Shown: piece by piece, positions 9,401 through 17,956 of the stretch
Layout of the letters: each line of letters begins with the position of its first letter
How positions within the stretch are numbered: position 1 is the stretch's first letter
Program-made: the position numbers and the translations under genes
The notes under the pieces: generated by a model
What the model was told of the DNA's origin: nothing
What the model saw: the letters and a program-made list of their open reading frames with translations, nothing else
Databases searched by the model: none
Assembly: GCA_019693395.1 (NCBI GenBank)
Contig: JAAMXP010001390.1
Span: 1-17,956, forward strand
DNA length: 17,956 nucleotides
Direction: 5' to 3'
Origin: Ettlia oleoabundans
Lineage: Eukaryota; Chlorophyta; Chlorophyceae; Chlamydomonadales

Positions 9401-10697
9401 ACTTGCAGGGGAGCACGAGTCAATGCGAAGGCTGAAAACTGAGATTTTGGTGCAGATGGAAGGGTGTGACCCCTCCCGGGCCGACCGCCGCGTGCTGCTC
9501 ATAGGCGCCACCAACCGACCCGAGGAACTGGATGAGGCGGCACGCAGGCGCATGCCCAAGCAGCTCTACATCCCGCTCCCATGCACAGGCACGCCAGCTG
9601 GTTGCTGGGTACAAGGTTGGCGCTGTGTTGTTGGGGGCACCCCTTTAGTGCAATGGGCACGAACGCCCAAGGGCTGTATGGGGGACACACACCGGAAATG
9701 TGGCTTCAACGCTGTCTTGCTGCCTCCCTTGTCCCTTGCTGCAGGGGCGCGCAGAGACCTCATTTTGCGCCAACTGGGTCCCGGCGGCCCCATCAGGGCT
9801 CAGCTGAGTGATGCTGACTTGGACAAGGTGGTGGCCCGTACACAGGGCTACTCAGGGTGAGGGCGCTGCAGGCCTGCTGTGTGTTGAAGTGGCGGGTACA
9901 GCTGTGCTTCCCTGCCTGCCGCAAGCGTGTCTTGTCTGTGGTTAAACTGCCATTCCATGCCTTGCCCGCCATCGTCAATCTTATCCCTCCGTGCACTTCG
10001 TGTATAGGATTGACCCCAAGCTCGCTCCTTCCGCCATATCACAACCACCACGCCCGCATCCAATCTAAATGGGCACCGTCCTACACGCAGATGCGCACCA
10101 CCCAATAACAACAATCAACTCCTCCCTGTTTGGTTTTACCCACGCATCTTGGCCCCCATCCCAATTCCAACCCAACACACACGACACATTCCCTGCCCTA
10201 TGCAGCTCCGACATGAAGATGCTGATCCAAGAGGCCTGCCAGGGCCCCGTTCGCGATGCCTTCAAGGCCAACGGTGCCGCACTGTCGGGGCTGACGGCGG
10301 AGGAGCTGAGGCCAGTGGTGTTGCGGGATTTCCAGGTGTGCAGAATGGCAATGGCTAACGTGTGTAACGAGGAGCACAGCAACCGAAGTACCGGGGACTT
10401 CAACATGGAATATCTGTGCATTTGTTTAGTACCGCTGTCACCATTGCGTACAATCGGTGTGTGTTGAAGTAGTCGGTGGGCACAACACAAGGCTGCAGTA
10501 AGGGAGGGGAATTGCATGGCAGGCACAGCAGCAAGGCAGCAGGTGCCATTGCCCTGTGTAATCTGCAGATGGCGGCGCGGGCGCAGAAGGCGTCTGTGGA
10601 GCCTGCAGAGATTGAGCGATACGAGCAGTATAACCTCAAGCACGGCGCGAAGCTTACGGGCAGTGGGGAGGAAGAGGTGGAGGACGAGGAGTGGTAG
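6416..10697 (+). CDS. FIGNL1: Fidgetin-like protein 1, AAA ATPase (RAD51 regulator), 11 exons
   Basis: Exons are 6416-6693, 6844-7583, 7727-7870, 7995-8090, 8320-8408, 8596-8754, 9041-9134, 9409-9588, 9745-9856, 10206-10335 and 10569-10697. They join in frame to 716 aa; human FIGNL1 is 674. This meiotic-clade AAA ATPase dismantles RAD51/DMC1 filaments and limits crossovers. Visible motifs, in order: FQTA at 292-295, the family FxxA-type RAD51-binding motif, followed by DQQKKG; a KFVAPFIKK linker block; WSDIAG; Walker A GPPGTGKT (462-469); SKWMGEGEK pore-loop region; Walker B VIFIDE (517-522); [16 protein letters not shown] with sensor Asn569 and arginine fingers; and the C-terminal SV...YEQYN helix (Vps4-type). 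The middle (about 140-290) is a Gln/Pro/Ser-rich disordered linker. The last residues form an acidic tail beyond the usual family end. The eighth intron seems to use a GC donor. Confidence 0.95.
9589..9744 (+). other. Probable GC-AG intron in FIGNL1 (intron 8)
   Basis: The flanking exons encode YIPLPCT and [10 protein letters not shown], which align without gap to the family's YIPLP...AR block only if splicing occurs after ACAG at 9588. There the intron would begin GCACG, a non-canonical GC donor. The acceptor (gctgcag, 9744) is ordinary. Two GT donors slightly downstream, GTTGC and GTTGG, also keep the frame, but they would insert 4 or about 11 extra residues after the conserved IPLP. Confidence 0.6.
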
Positions 10698-11306
10698 GGA
10701 GCTGGGTGCCCACCAGCAAATATGTCACTACTGTACAAGCAGAGGGCAGTGAGGGCGACACAGCTGTGCCCATAAATTCCCTCCATTCACCCCTACCGGT
10801 GTTGTAGATATGAAAGCAGCTGCTCTTTCATGTATCACTGTAGCATTTACATTCTAAATGGTTAAATCGCAAGCTGCAAATACAGGAAAAAACACATGGT
10901 GCAAGGCGTCTACAAGATTCAGGGCAGGGGAGGCAAGGCAAATGGTACAAATGGAACAACAATGGAAGACAACAGTGGTTACATAAGGCTGCTGCCGCAG
11001 CAGCCTGCTTGTGTGTGGGGTGTGGGCACATGCCTCCTTGCCACAGCGCATACAGAGCAAAATGTTTGGTGATGAGGGTTTTGGGTGGAAAAGGAACAAG
11101 GCAGAGCGCGACAACAAAAACACTGCAGGCGAGCATGGGCCACATTGGGAAGTCTTCTCACCCACTCTCAGCTGCGTCAAGGCTCGCTGCATGATGGAGC
11201 CTCAAGGTGTGTAAGCTGGACATTGCAGGCGTTCGGCAGCCAACGGGTGTGGAGAACAAGGTGGCTTGATTGGCGGGCACCACCAACGCTGGCTATTGGG
11301 CTGTCT
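10698..11306. other. 3' region after FIGNL1, convergent with a possible minus-strand gene
   Basis: This holds the FIGNL1 3' UTR, with TGTA motifs on the plus strand near 10733, 10804, 10831 and 10839. On the minus strand there are two TGTAA motifs, at 10851-10847 and 10983-10979, of the kind expected downstream of a minus-strand gene. A perfect short hairpin lies beside the second one. No family-like coding sequence was seen. Confidence 0.45.
10987..11005. repeat. Perfect inverted repeat, 8-bp stem with 3-nt loop
   Basis: GGCTGCTG at 10987-10994 and CAGCAGCC at 10998-11005 are exact reverse complements around CCG. The right-to-left reading places the hairpin four bases before a minus-strand TGTAA. 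It may form in the 3' end of a minus-strand transcript, although GC-rich DNA makes chance occurrence plausible. Confidence 0.55.
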
Positions 11307-11714
11307 TCAAGCAGGCGCTGCAGTTGGCTCGTCCATTGAAGGCTCAGGCAGCGGGCCCGGGTGGATATCCGCCTGCAAATGCAGGGCAATTTTGCGGTAA
11401 GCAGCACTCGTAAGCCTGGCTCCTCGTTGCGGTTGAGCGGCGGCGCTGCAGGCACCACGACAGGGTCTGGCCGGCTACACGCAACCCACCTCATGTAGGT
11501 CTACTGAAACGCTCCTGGCAATCATAGGTACCGCTCGTTTCTGAGGACTGGCGGGTCGAGCTCCAGCGCCAAACAGTTTGTGGGAGGAACAACGCGGCTG
11601 GTGCAGGTGGGGGTCGTCCTTATGCTTCTCATCTGAACGTACGATGTTAAGGCGCGCCTTAACTGGCCCCAACGCCTGCATGAGCGGTTCCGGGAAGCTA
11701 CGCACGGGAGATTT
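11307..11714 (-). CDS. Candidate minus-strand gene of unknown family (3' two exons)
   Basis: On the minus strand, exon 11714-11490 (75 codons) begins after an excellent acceptor (ctctccccctag) and ends at GAG|GTGGGT. It joins in phase to exon 11372-11307, which begins after catttgcag and ends with TGA. The encoded C terminus is KSPVRSFPEPLMQALGPVKA at its start and DEPTAAPA at its end. It is basic and Pro-rich, with no domain I recognise. Upstream, an open frame on the same strand down from about 11990 includes EDIVRTALANAQRPLVFALL and an ATG at 11824 (MAQHQGFVR). It could be the preceding exon, with donor CGC|GTATCG. Placement between FIGNL1 (convergent) and VPS2 (divergent), with TGTAA motifs about 325 and 455 nt downstream, suits a real gene. 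Chance open frames in GC-rich DNA remain a serious alternative. Confidence 0.3.
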
Positions 11715-12283
11715 CTAGGGGGAGAGCAGCGTGTTCCTATACAGTGCAGGCCAGCCACACGAAACAAGGCGGTTGCAAAGCGTGCGATACGCGCACGAAA
11801 CCCTGGTGCTGCGCCATGCTGAGCCAGCTCAGGAGCGCAAAGACAAGCGGCCGCTGAGCATTTGCCAAAGCCGTGCGTACAATATCCTCCTTCCCGACCT
11901 CAAACCACCTCACTCGCGTCCAACCTCCTGACGTCCTAAGGTCGCTTTGTCCGCGTTATTGCAATCCTTCTTCAGCAGCATCCCCACTCGAACGGTGGGT
12001 TTGGCCCTGCGCAGTTGCCTCGCTGATCCGTAGCAGGTTGTTGGGAGCACCTCGGCTGGATCGGTGGTCAGCCACCGGTGTCAGACCTATATGCGCTTCC
12101 TTATTGTCTCTAGTTCGTGATTGCTAGATCGGTGCCGCACAGCAGGCAAAAGGAGCCCCACCTGTTTTGGCGGCACCACCCGTCACTTGAGTGGCGGTTT
12201 TTTTTACTTGCACCTGTTTATTGCCCTTGTGCAGACGTGTTTTGGAGTATCAGTAGGAACAAGATTAGAGTGTCGACCACATA
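11715..12283. other. Region upstream of VPS2, possible divergent promoter
   Basis: The right half should hold the VPS2 promoter and 5' UTR. A pyrimidine-rich run ending in gtgcag at 12234, 50 nt before the ATG, may be a 5'-UTR intron acceptor. The left half may hold 5' exons of the minus-strand candidate gene. An 8-T run lies at about 12199-12206. No known protein motif was recognised. Confidence 0.4.
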
Positions 12284-14456
12284 ATGGAGTGGCTGTTTGG
12301 GAAGAAGAAAACGCCAGCAGGTCCGCTGCTGACCCGTGCAATGGTACCGTCGGCTCTGCTGCCTCAACTGCTATGCTAGCTAGGCAGCCACGTCATGCAC
12401 GTTTTCACATAGGGTTCGAGCCCTTTCCCCTTGCTTCTCCCCTTGCAACCCGACCGAACCTCAGTCGTGTTTGCTCGTGCCGCGCACAGACTGCCCTTGT
12501 TCACTGCGGCTGCTGGTGCGTTGTTCCACAGCACATCTGCCACTACGCCGTGGCCACCCCTGCCGCCCCTGCAGAGCTGCTGCGGGAAAATAAGCGGATG
12601 CTGGACAGAGCCATCCGCGAACTAGACAGGGAGCGCATGGGGTTGCAGCAGCAGGAGAAGAAGCTGATTATGGAGATCAAGAAGATGGCCAAGGAGGGGC
12701 AGATGGTGAGCCCCAGCACACTGACCGGCAGCTGCTGGGGCTAGGATGGCCCTTGTAGTAGCGGCAGTAGCCTTGCTTGCACTGCATACTGGCACACGCA
12801 ACTTACCACTTTCACACTTGCTTCGTATGTGTACCGGTGCATAACAGGCAGCGCGGCATGCATGTGCTGCTCTTTGCCCGCAGTTACGCTGCTGGTTCTC
12901 TACATCCGGCCCCTGCCCCGCTCCGCCACCTTCCGCACGTTGCCCAGACAACATGGTCAACCTGTAAATATCTCACCTGTCTGCATTTCGCACAGGATGC
13001 TGTCAAGGTGATGGCAAAGAGCTTGGTGCGCAACCGTCACGCAGTCAACAAGCTGTTCCAACTGAAGAGCCAGCTGCAAGCGGTGTCGCTGCGGATAGCG
13101 GTGCGTTCCTCTACTGCACGGCGTTTACGCTACGTTGATTGTTACGCCCTCGCCACACGTGCCACCACCAGCTGCAGGCCTGCATTGGCACTGCATCGTC
13201 CTCGTCTTCTGCTTGCCAAATGGGCTCCCCGGCACCCCTGACTGTCTGCCTGCTCATTCACCCTTCTTGTGCCCAACACATCCTCCTCTCCGGGGTGTCG
13301 CAGACATTGAAGTCTACGCACGCTATGGGCGAGGCGATGGCAGGTGCCACCAAGGCCATGGGCGCCATGAATCGGCGTATGAACCTACCTGCGGTGGCCA
13401 AAATAATGCGGGAATTTGAGAAGCAGAATGAGCGGATGGAGATGACCAGCGAGATGATGGGTGATGCAGGTGGGTGTTCGTGGTGGCGGTGGTGGCGATG
13501 GTAACGCTGGTGGCGGTAACAGTGGCGGTGGTGTCTGGTAAATTGGCTGCGCAGTGTCTGGTTGAGTCTGAGAATTTCAGAGCAAATAGTGGAGCATTGC
13601 AGGCCAGCTGGCAAAGTCCTTTCAGCACCCTTGCCTCACATCCCTGTCTTATTCTGTCGTTCCTGCTTCTAGGGCGAAGGTTGGTTGGCACACCTCTCCT
13701 TACATCCTGCTGACCCAAACTTTATCCCTTTGTGGTATGCAGTGGATGGAGTGTTCGAGGAGGGCGGCGAGGAGGAAGAGACGGATGAGCTTGTGGGGCA
13801 GGTGGGCACATTCTCTCGGCGGGCATGATCCTTCATGCGCAATGCAGAACAGCAAGGGTGCTGGAACAGCAAGCTCCAGTACCAGCTGCCACAGCAGCAA
13901 CCGAGTCCACAAGCCAGGGCGTGTGCTTGCCCTGATGCTTGTTACAGTCGGCTGCTGCCGACCAACGAACCTTGTGTACATCTGCTCCTCTCCCTTTGTC
14001 TTCCTTTGCAGGTGTTGGATGAAATTGGCATCAACCTCGACGCATCCTTGGTCAGCGCACCTGGACAGAAGGTGGCGGCAGCAGCGCCCGCAACGGCGGC
14101 AGCAGCGCCCATGGCACAGCCTATGGGTGCCGAGGCAGCAGGTGAGCCTGGCTGTGGCCTTGCATGACGGGGTACCCAGCTGAAGGCTTGGTGGCGGTGC
14201 ACGCAGCTACGCACAACATGGGCATGTGATAGTGCTGCTCTTATCACGCGCCAGCTACAACCCAGCTGGCACATCTCCGCTGCGTTTCTGATGATGGGAC
14301 GTGTTTATTGTCGCATTGAGCCTTGCGCTGGTGGTCTCTGCCTGTTGTGGTGCAGGAGGCAGCAGCATGGGTGGCGGGGCTGGTGGCGGCGGCGGCGGCG
14401 AGAGCGGGTTGGATGATGACTTGCAGGCGCGGTTGGACAGGCTGCGCAAGTCGTGA
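12284..14456 (+). CDS. VPS2: ESCRT-III subunit VPS2/CHMP2, 7 exons, 242 aa
   Basis: Exons are 12284-12320, 12575-12705, 12996-13100, 13304-13469, 13743-13801, 14012-14141 and 14356-14456; all joins keep frame. VPS2 (CHMP2A type) works with VPS24 on the SNF7 polymer and recruits the VPS4 ATPase during multivesicular body sorting, cytokinesis and membrane repair. The N terminus MEWLFGKKKTPAELLRENKR matches the family's first helix. Then come LDRERMGLQQQEKKLIMEIK, KMAKEGQM, a basic second helix, and the AMAGATKAMGAMNRRMNLP and IMREFEKQNERMEM signatures. The acidic autoinhibitory region lies near residues 150-166. The C terminus DDDLQARLDRLRKS (229-242) is a typical MIM1 VPS4-binding motif. At 242 aa it is about 20 longer than human CHMP2A, owing to Ala- and Gly-rich insertions between about residues 178 and 225. 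VPS4, its usual partner, is not in this window. Confidence 0.96.
13480..13535 (+). repeat. Degenerate GGTGGC microsatellite in VPS2 intron 4
   Basis: Repeated tggtggcggt-like units start about ten bases after the exon 4 donor (13470) and continue to about 13535. Several GT dinucleotides in this run could act as weak alternative donors, but the first one preserves the conserved MMGDA-V junction. Confidence 0.65.
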
Positions 14457-15357
14457 GCAGACGGGCGCCGCCTATTGAGCGCTGTCATTGTGCCATTGGC
14501 GCTGGATAGCCTGGCCAGCGCAGAGTAGGAGTGTCGCCCTAGTCCCACCTCATCTTGCACTGTAGCTTACTGTACATTGTCCTGGCTGTCCTCACAGTAC
14601 TGTACTGCCCGGCTGCCTTTCCCCTGTTCTTGTCTTGTCTTGTGTATGTTCCTATACACGTGTGGTAATTGCAAAGCATTCAGAAAGGTCACGTGCATGC
14701 ATGCTGCACTGATGGTGCCCCGAGTGATACACAGCCTTACTGGAACCGGTTGCGCCTGCAGCTGTATCCATTTTGCCACCACTTTGTCTCGTCCTTAGTC
14801 ACTCCCGGCTGCAAGCCCCGCCGCAAGCCCTGTTTCTGTTGCAGGATCAAGTAAAGGGTCTGCTGAGAAATTGTTATGCTGCTGTTCCTGGCATTGCATC
14901 CCAACAGGTGTCCTTGTGTTGCCTGTCTACCAGCGCAGGTTGTGACAGTAGCCCAGCTGACCATCAGCCTTCCTTATACCTCATCTGTCGAGATTGTTGC
15001 TCGCTGAGATCAGCAAAAGGATGCGTATCAGCTGGCCCATATGCCAGGCAAACAGGAGCACCTGCTGCCGCCGCACCCGCATGTGATGTGTGGTTAGCCC
15101 ACCTTTCAGAACCCTGACGATCTAGGGCCAAGGGGCAACTTGAGCTGTCGGCTTTGCCACCTTGCATCTATATGATGTCGAGGACGTGCGAATCTGATTT
15201 TGCACTGAGCGCAGCTCCTGGGCACGCAGCCTGCCAGCTCAGCGCTGCCTATCTCAAGGTGGTACCCATCCCTCGTTCCCTTGATATAGTCCTAGGTTCC
15301 CCGCATGGCTGCTGTTGCCGGACTTCAAGTTACTACAGTCTAGTATACAGATGTCTG
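14457..15357. other. Intergenic region between VPS2 and the receptor-like kinase
   Basis: This 901-bp stretch should carry the VPS2 3' UTR (TGTA motifs near 14561 and 14572) and the kinase gene promoter. One exon-like block is present at 14845-14907: 21 open codons between a ttgcag acceptor and a CAG|GTGTCC donor. It has no start codon and no clear partner exon, so it is not called. Nothing else was recognised. Confidence 0.45.
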
Positions 15358-17938
15358 ATGGGTGCATTGCCGGTTTTGGCGCTTATGCTGGTGGCGTTGT
15401 GGGCGCCATCAACTCCTGCCCGGACCAGCCTGCTAACTACCCTAGACGTCTATCACCAGCCGAACGTTCGCGGCCACGCTGGCTTTATCCTTGCGCCCAG
15501 GGTGGCGCTGGCGAAGTCCTTGGAACGTGTCTTGCACCGATTCACCGCAACCCTTGTGGGAGACTGCGCGATGCGTTGCTTAGACGACTCGGAGTGTTTC
15601 GTCTTTGAGCATTGCGACGCACAGGTAAGTTCAGGAGCTTGGCAGAAGCCAGCGCCGGCGCCCTCTCCGCTCCTGCTGCACCACTATGGCTGCGCATGTG
15701 AGGGCGCTCTGGGCACTTTTGTATGATCGTTACTTCATTCAGACCGCGCCTTAGGTGCCTTTCCAACCAACGCCCCTTTCTTCCAGCAAATGCAGGACGG
15801 TTGCCAGCAGGCAGAGCCGCACCTGGGTCCCAGTGAGTGCCTGCTGGTGGGCTCCCGGTGTGACATCCGAGTGAAGGTGCAAGCCAGTGGGGCGTGGATC
15901 AAGCGCCTGGCAGGTAGGAGTCAGCCACTTGCAGCCATCCTCGATAGGCAAAGACAAGCTTTGTGACGGTGCATCCCTTTCCCAGGGCTGCCTGTGAGCA
16001 ACATGCCGCCTGGCGCCGCACTGTTGCCCAGCTGCTGCTGCCTCTCTTCTACCTAACCCTAGCTGCTCTCAGCTGGTAAGCCCACCTACTGCCTTGCAGG
16101 ATTTCCCATTTATCATGAGTTAGAGCAGGTGCCAGGCTATGAAGCGCATGTGGCCCAGGATTTTGATGGCGGCGATTTCCACTGCCCCGGCACCCAGGTG
16201 TCAGGCTGGTGCACCTTTACATCTCTGGAGGAGGCCACAGCCGTATGCACTGCCATGAACGATTGTGCGTCAATTGTTCACTTTCTCAACGGTGAGGGGG
16301 AGGTAGCAGTACCGCGTACACCAACATGAGCGGTAGGAGTGGAATGGTAGCCTGTGCCAGCCAGCTAGCTAGAGGGCGGTATTGCGGCACTGCCAGGCTG
16401 GCAGGCTGTTAAGCTGCATGTATACTTTCTGCAGCGCGTGCCATTGCTTTGATGCAGGTACAGATGCATGCTCTGAGCCCCTGGTGGTGCTGCGCTCTGT
16501 GGTGCCAAGCAGAACAGTTGTGAGCCCCACTGTGTACACGCTCTCTAAGCTTCAGCCAAGCAGCAACGGAAGTGGCAGTGGCAGCGCAGCAGGCACCAAC
16601 AGTGACGGGGGTCTGTCTGCCGGCGCCGTCGCTGGGATTGCAGTGGGGGCTTTGTCGGTGGGAGCCGCTGTGCTGGGCGGCGTTGCCTGGCTGGTGCTGG
16701 GTCGGCGGCGGCGCAGGCGGCGGCCCCAGCTCAAGGCGGATAGCAGCATCGAGCTCGAAAAGAACCCAAGCTCATTGGAAAAGGGCAGCGTCACAGGCGG
16801 GACTGAAGCTCCCACCGGTGCTCACCAGCAATCAAAGCCGCCCTTGCCGCATTTTGCAGCCTTGGATGGAGGGGGTGCTTATATCAATATGGTGGATATC
16901 GTCGAAACGGGCGGCAGGGATAGCCGTGGCAGGCGCCGCCCCGTACCTGCCGCTATGCCCACCCGGGTTGTGGTGGCACCCAGCAGCGTAGCCACCAGCC
17001 CCTTCAACTGTGACGCGGCCACCCCTTTTGCCAGCGATACCACCACCCACCCCCACCCAGCCGCCAGCGTAGATCCAGACCAATCTGGCACGCCCTCCAT
17101 GTCAGCTGGAGCAGCAGGCACCTCCGCGTCTGCCAGTACTCACAGCCTAGGGACAGCCCCAACCCCCACGCCAGCCTCCCTGCAAAGCAGGCTCCCCCGT
17201 TGCACCACTCCCCCATCCAGCGACCTCGCTCGCATCGATGCGCCCCGGCACCACCCCTCAGACCATGCACAGCAGCCCTCCCAGCCGGCGCTGCCTGAGC
17301 TGGAGGCGCATGTGGCGCAGCAAGACATGCTGAGCCTGCAAGCACCCTCGGACCACGGCTCCACACTGTCACCCCACCAGCTGGTGTGCGCGGATCATCT
17401 GCCGCCCGCCCTGCGCGAATGCCTGGTGGATGGGTCGGCGGTTGAGTACTTGCAGTGGCCCGGCGGGAAGTTGCAGGAGATTGGCTTGGGGGCCAGGTGA
17501 TGTGGACGCGAGTGTGGGCTGCTTGCTGTTCCGGATTCATGCACAGGAAAGCGCAGAAATGCGGGCGGCTGGGCTGGGTTGGTGGCGTTGCACCATGCCA
17601 TGCCGCATGCGTGCATGATGCCCCGCTTCACCTGCTGGCCCCCCAGTCCTCACTCCCTGCCAAAAAGCTCTCCTGCTGCTGCCTCCTGCTCTATGTTCAT
17701 CCTCAGCCTGCATTTGCACTGCCTCTATGCTGACACAGCCCATGATGCTCAGCATGGACCTGACCCGGACCGCGACCCTTCCCTTCCTCGTTCGCGTTCC
17801 TGCCTTGTTACTGCCCTCCACCTCTTGCCTCTCTGCCGCAGCTCGCATGTGTACAAGGCGATGTATCTGGGGGAGTTGGTGGCAGCCAAGGAGTGCAACA
17901 TAGCGCGCAGTCGGGCGAGCCAGGAGGCCTTTATAAGG
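15358..17938 (+). CDS. Receptor-like protein kinase with Cys-rich ectodomain, 3' truncated by window edge
   Basis: Exons are 15358-15624, 15787-15913, 16100-16291, 16458-17496 and 17842-17938, giving 574 residues before the window ends in the next intron. A signal peptide (MGALPVLALMLVALW, cleavage near STPA) leads an ectodomain with two Cys-rich modules. The first (about 25-132) has CAMRCLDDSECFVF spacing like PAN/Apple domains and ends AWIKRL. The second (about 133-225) has CTFTSLEEATAVCTAMNDC, then GTDAC and SPTVYTLSK. A Gly/Ser stalk precedes one TM helix (about 248-276) and a run of seven Arg. A long Ser/Thr/Pro/His-rich juxtamembrane segment (about 285-520) follows. The kinase starts at IGLGASSHVYKA, with the glycine-rich loop at Gly538/Gly540 and the ATP-binding Lys558 in VAAKE. 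The subfamily looks TKL-like, but catalytic-loop motifs lie outside the window. The in-frame upstream ATG at 15154 is less likely because only the 15358 start places a signal peptide first. Confidence 0.85.
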
Positions 17939-17956
17939 GTGGGTGGGCAGGGTGGG

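Noticed and set aside
11200..11415. Plus-strand frame reading KLDIAGVRQPTGVENKVA, then a TGA, then LAGTTNAGYWAVF, which looks like a broken coding sequence
   Set aside because: It needs a stop codon read through and matches no known family. A minus-strand exon with proper splice sites overlaps it and explains the open frame better.
11983..11999. Hairpin CCCAC-loop7-GTGGG resembling a tRNA T-arm
   Set aside because: The loop does not start with TTC in the right register on either strand, and no acceptor, D or anticodon arms can be drawn around it.
12413..12424. GGGTTCGAGCCC resembling a tRNA B box in VPS2 intron 1
   Set aside because: The flanking bases do not form a 5-bp T stem with a 7-nt loop, and no A box or cloverleaf is found upstream.
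13258..13718. Minus-strand His/Thr-rich open frames
   Set aside because: They are antisense readings of VPS2 exon 4 and the GGTGGC repeat in intron 4.

Overview
This is nuclear DNA of a eukaryote, most likely a trebouxiophyte green alga (Chlorella or Micractinium type). That placement is an inference. It rests on short exons split by many GT-AG introns, 24 of 26 confidently placed acceptors ending in GCAG, TGTAA/TGTA motifs near gene ends, moderately GC-rich codons, and a receptor-like kinase with a Cys-rich ectodomain. I see no bacterial, viral, transposon or CRISPR features.

Layout. Positions 1-861 hold no gene I can support. A DUF1499 protein gene (+, 862-1678) converges on a DUF3054 membrane protein gene (-, 2215-3310). 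A divergent intergenic region (3311-4152) leads into cytosolic ribosomal protein S9/uS4 (+, 4153-5899). Just past its stop codon lies a poly-G tract broken by an assembly gap of four Ns (5969-6005). Next come a Fidgetin-like 1 AAA ATPase gene with 11 exons (+, 6416-10697), a weakly supported minus-strand gene of unknown family (about 11307-11714, perhaps extending to about 11990), and a VPS2/CHMP2 ESCRT-III gene with 7 exons (+, 12284-14456). A receptor-like kinase gene (+, from 15358) runs off the right edge just after the first kinase exon.

How they relate. The genes are ordinary eukaryotic neighbours and not an operon. They cover translation (RPS9), control of RAD51 recombinase (FIGNL1), membrane scission (VPS2), probable surface signalling (kinase) and two conserved proteins of unknown function. 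The reading frame closes across every exon join proposed for the four recognised genes and for DUF1499. The weak points are the first DUF3054 intron, the FIGNL1 intron that best fits a GC-AG donor, and the minus-strand candidate gene. I found no clear new biological system. The points most worth a second look are the kinase ectodomain, the candidate minus-strand gene, the extra N-terminal segment on DUF3054, the GC-AG intron, and a near-identical 18/19-nt repeat in the divergent promoter region.
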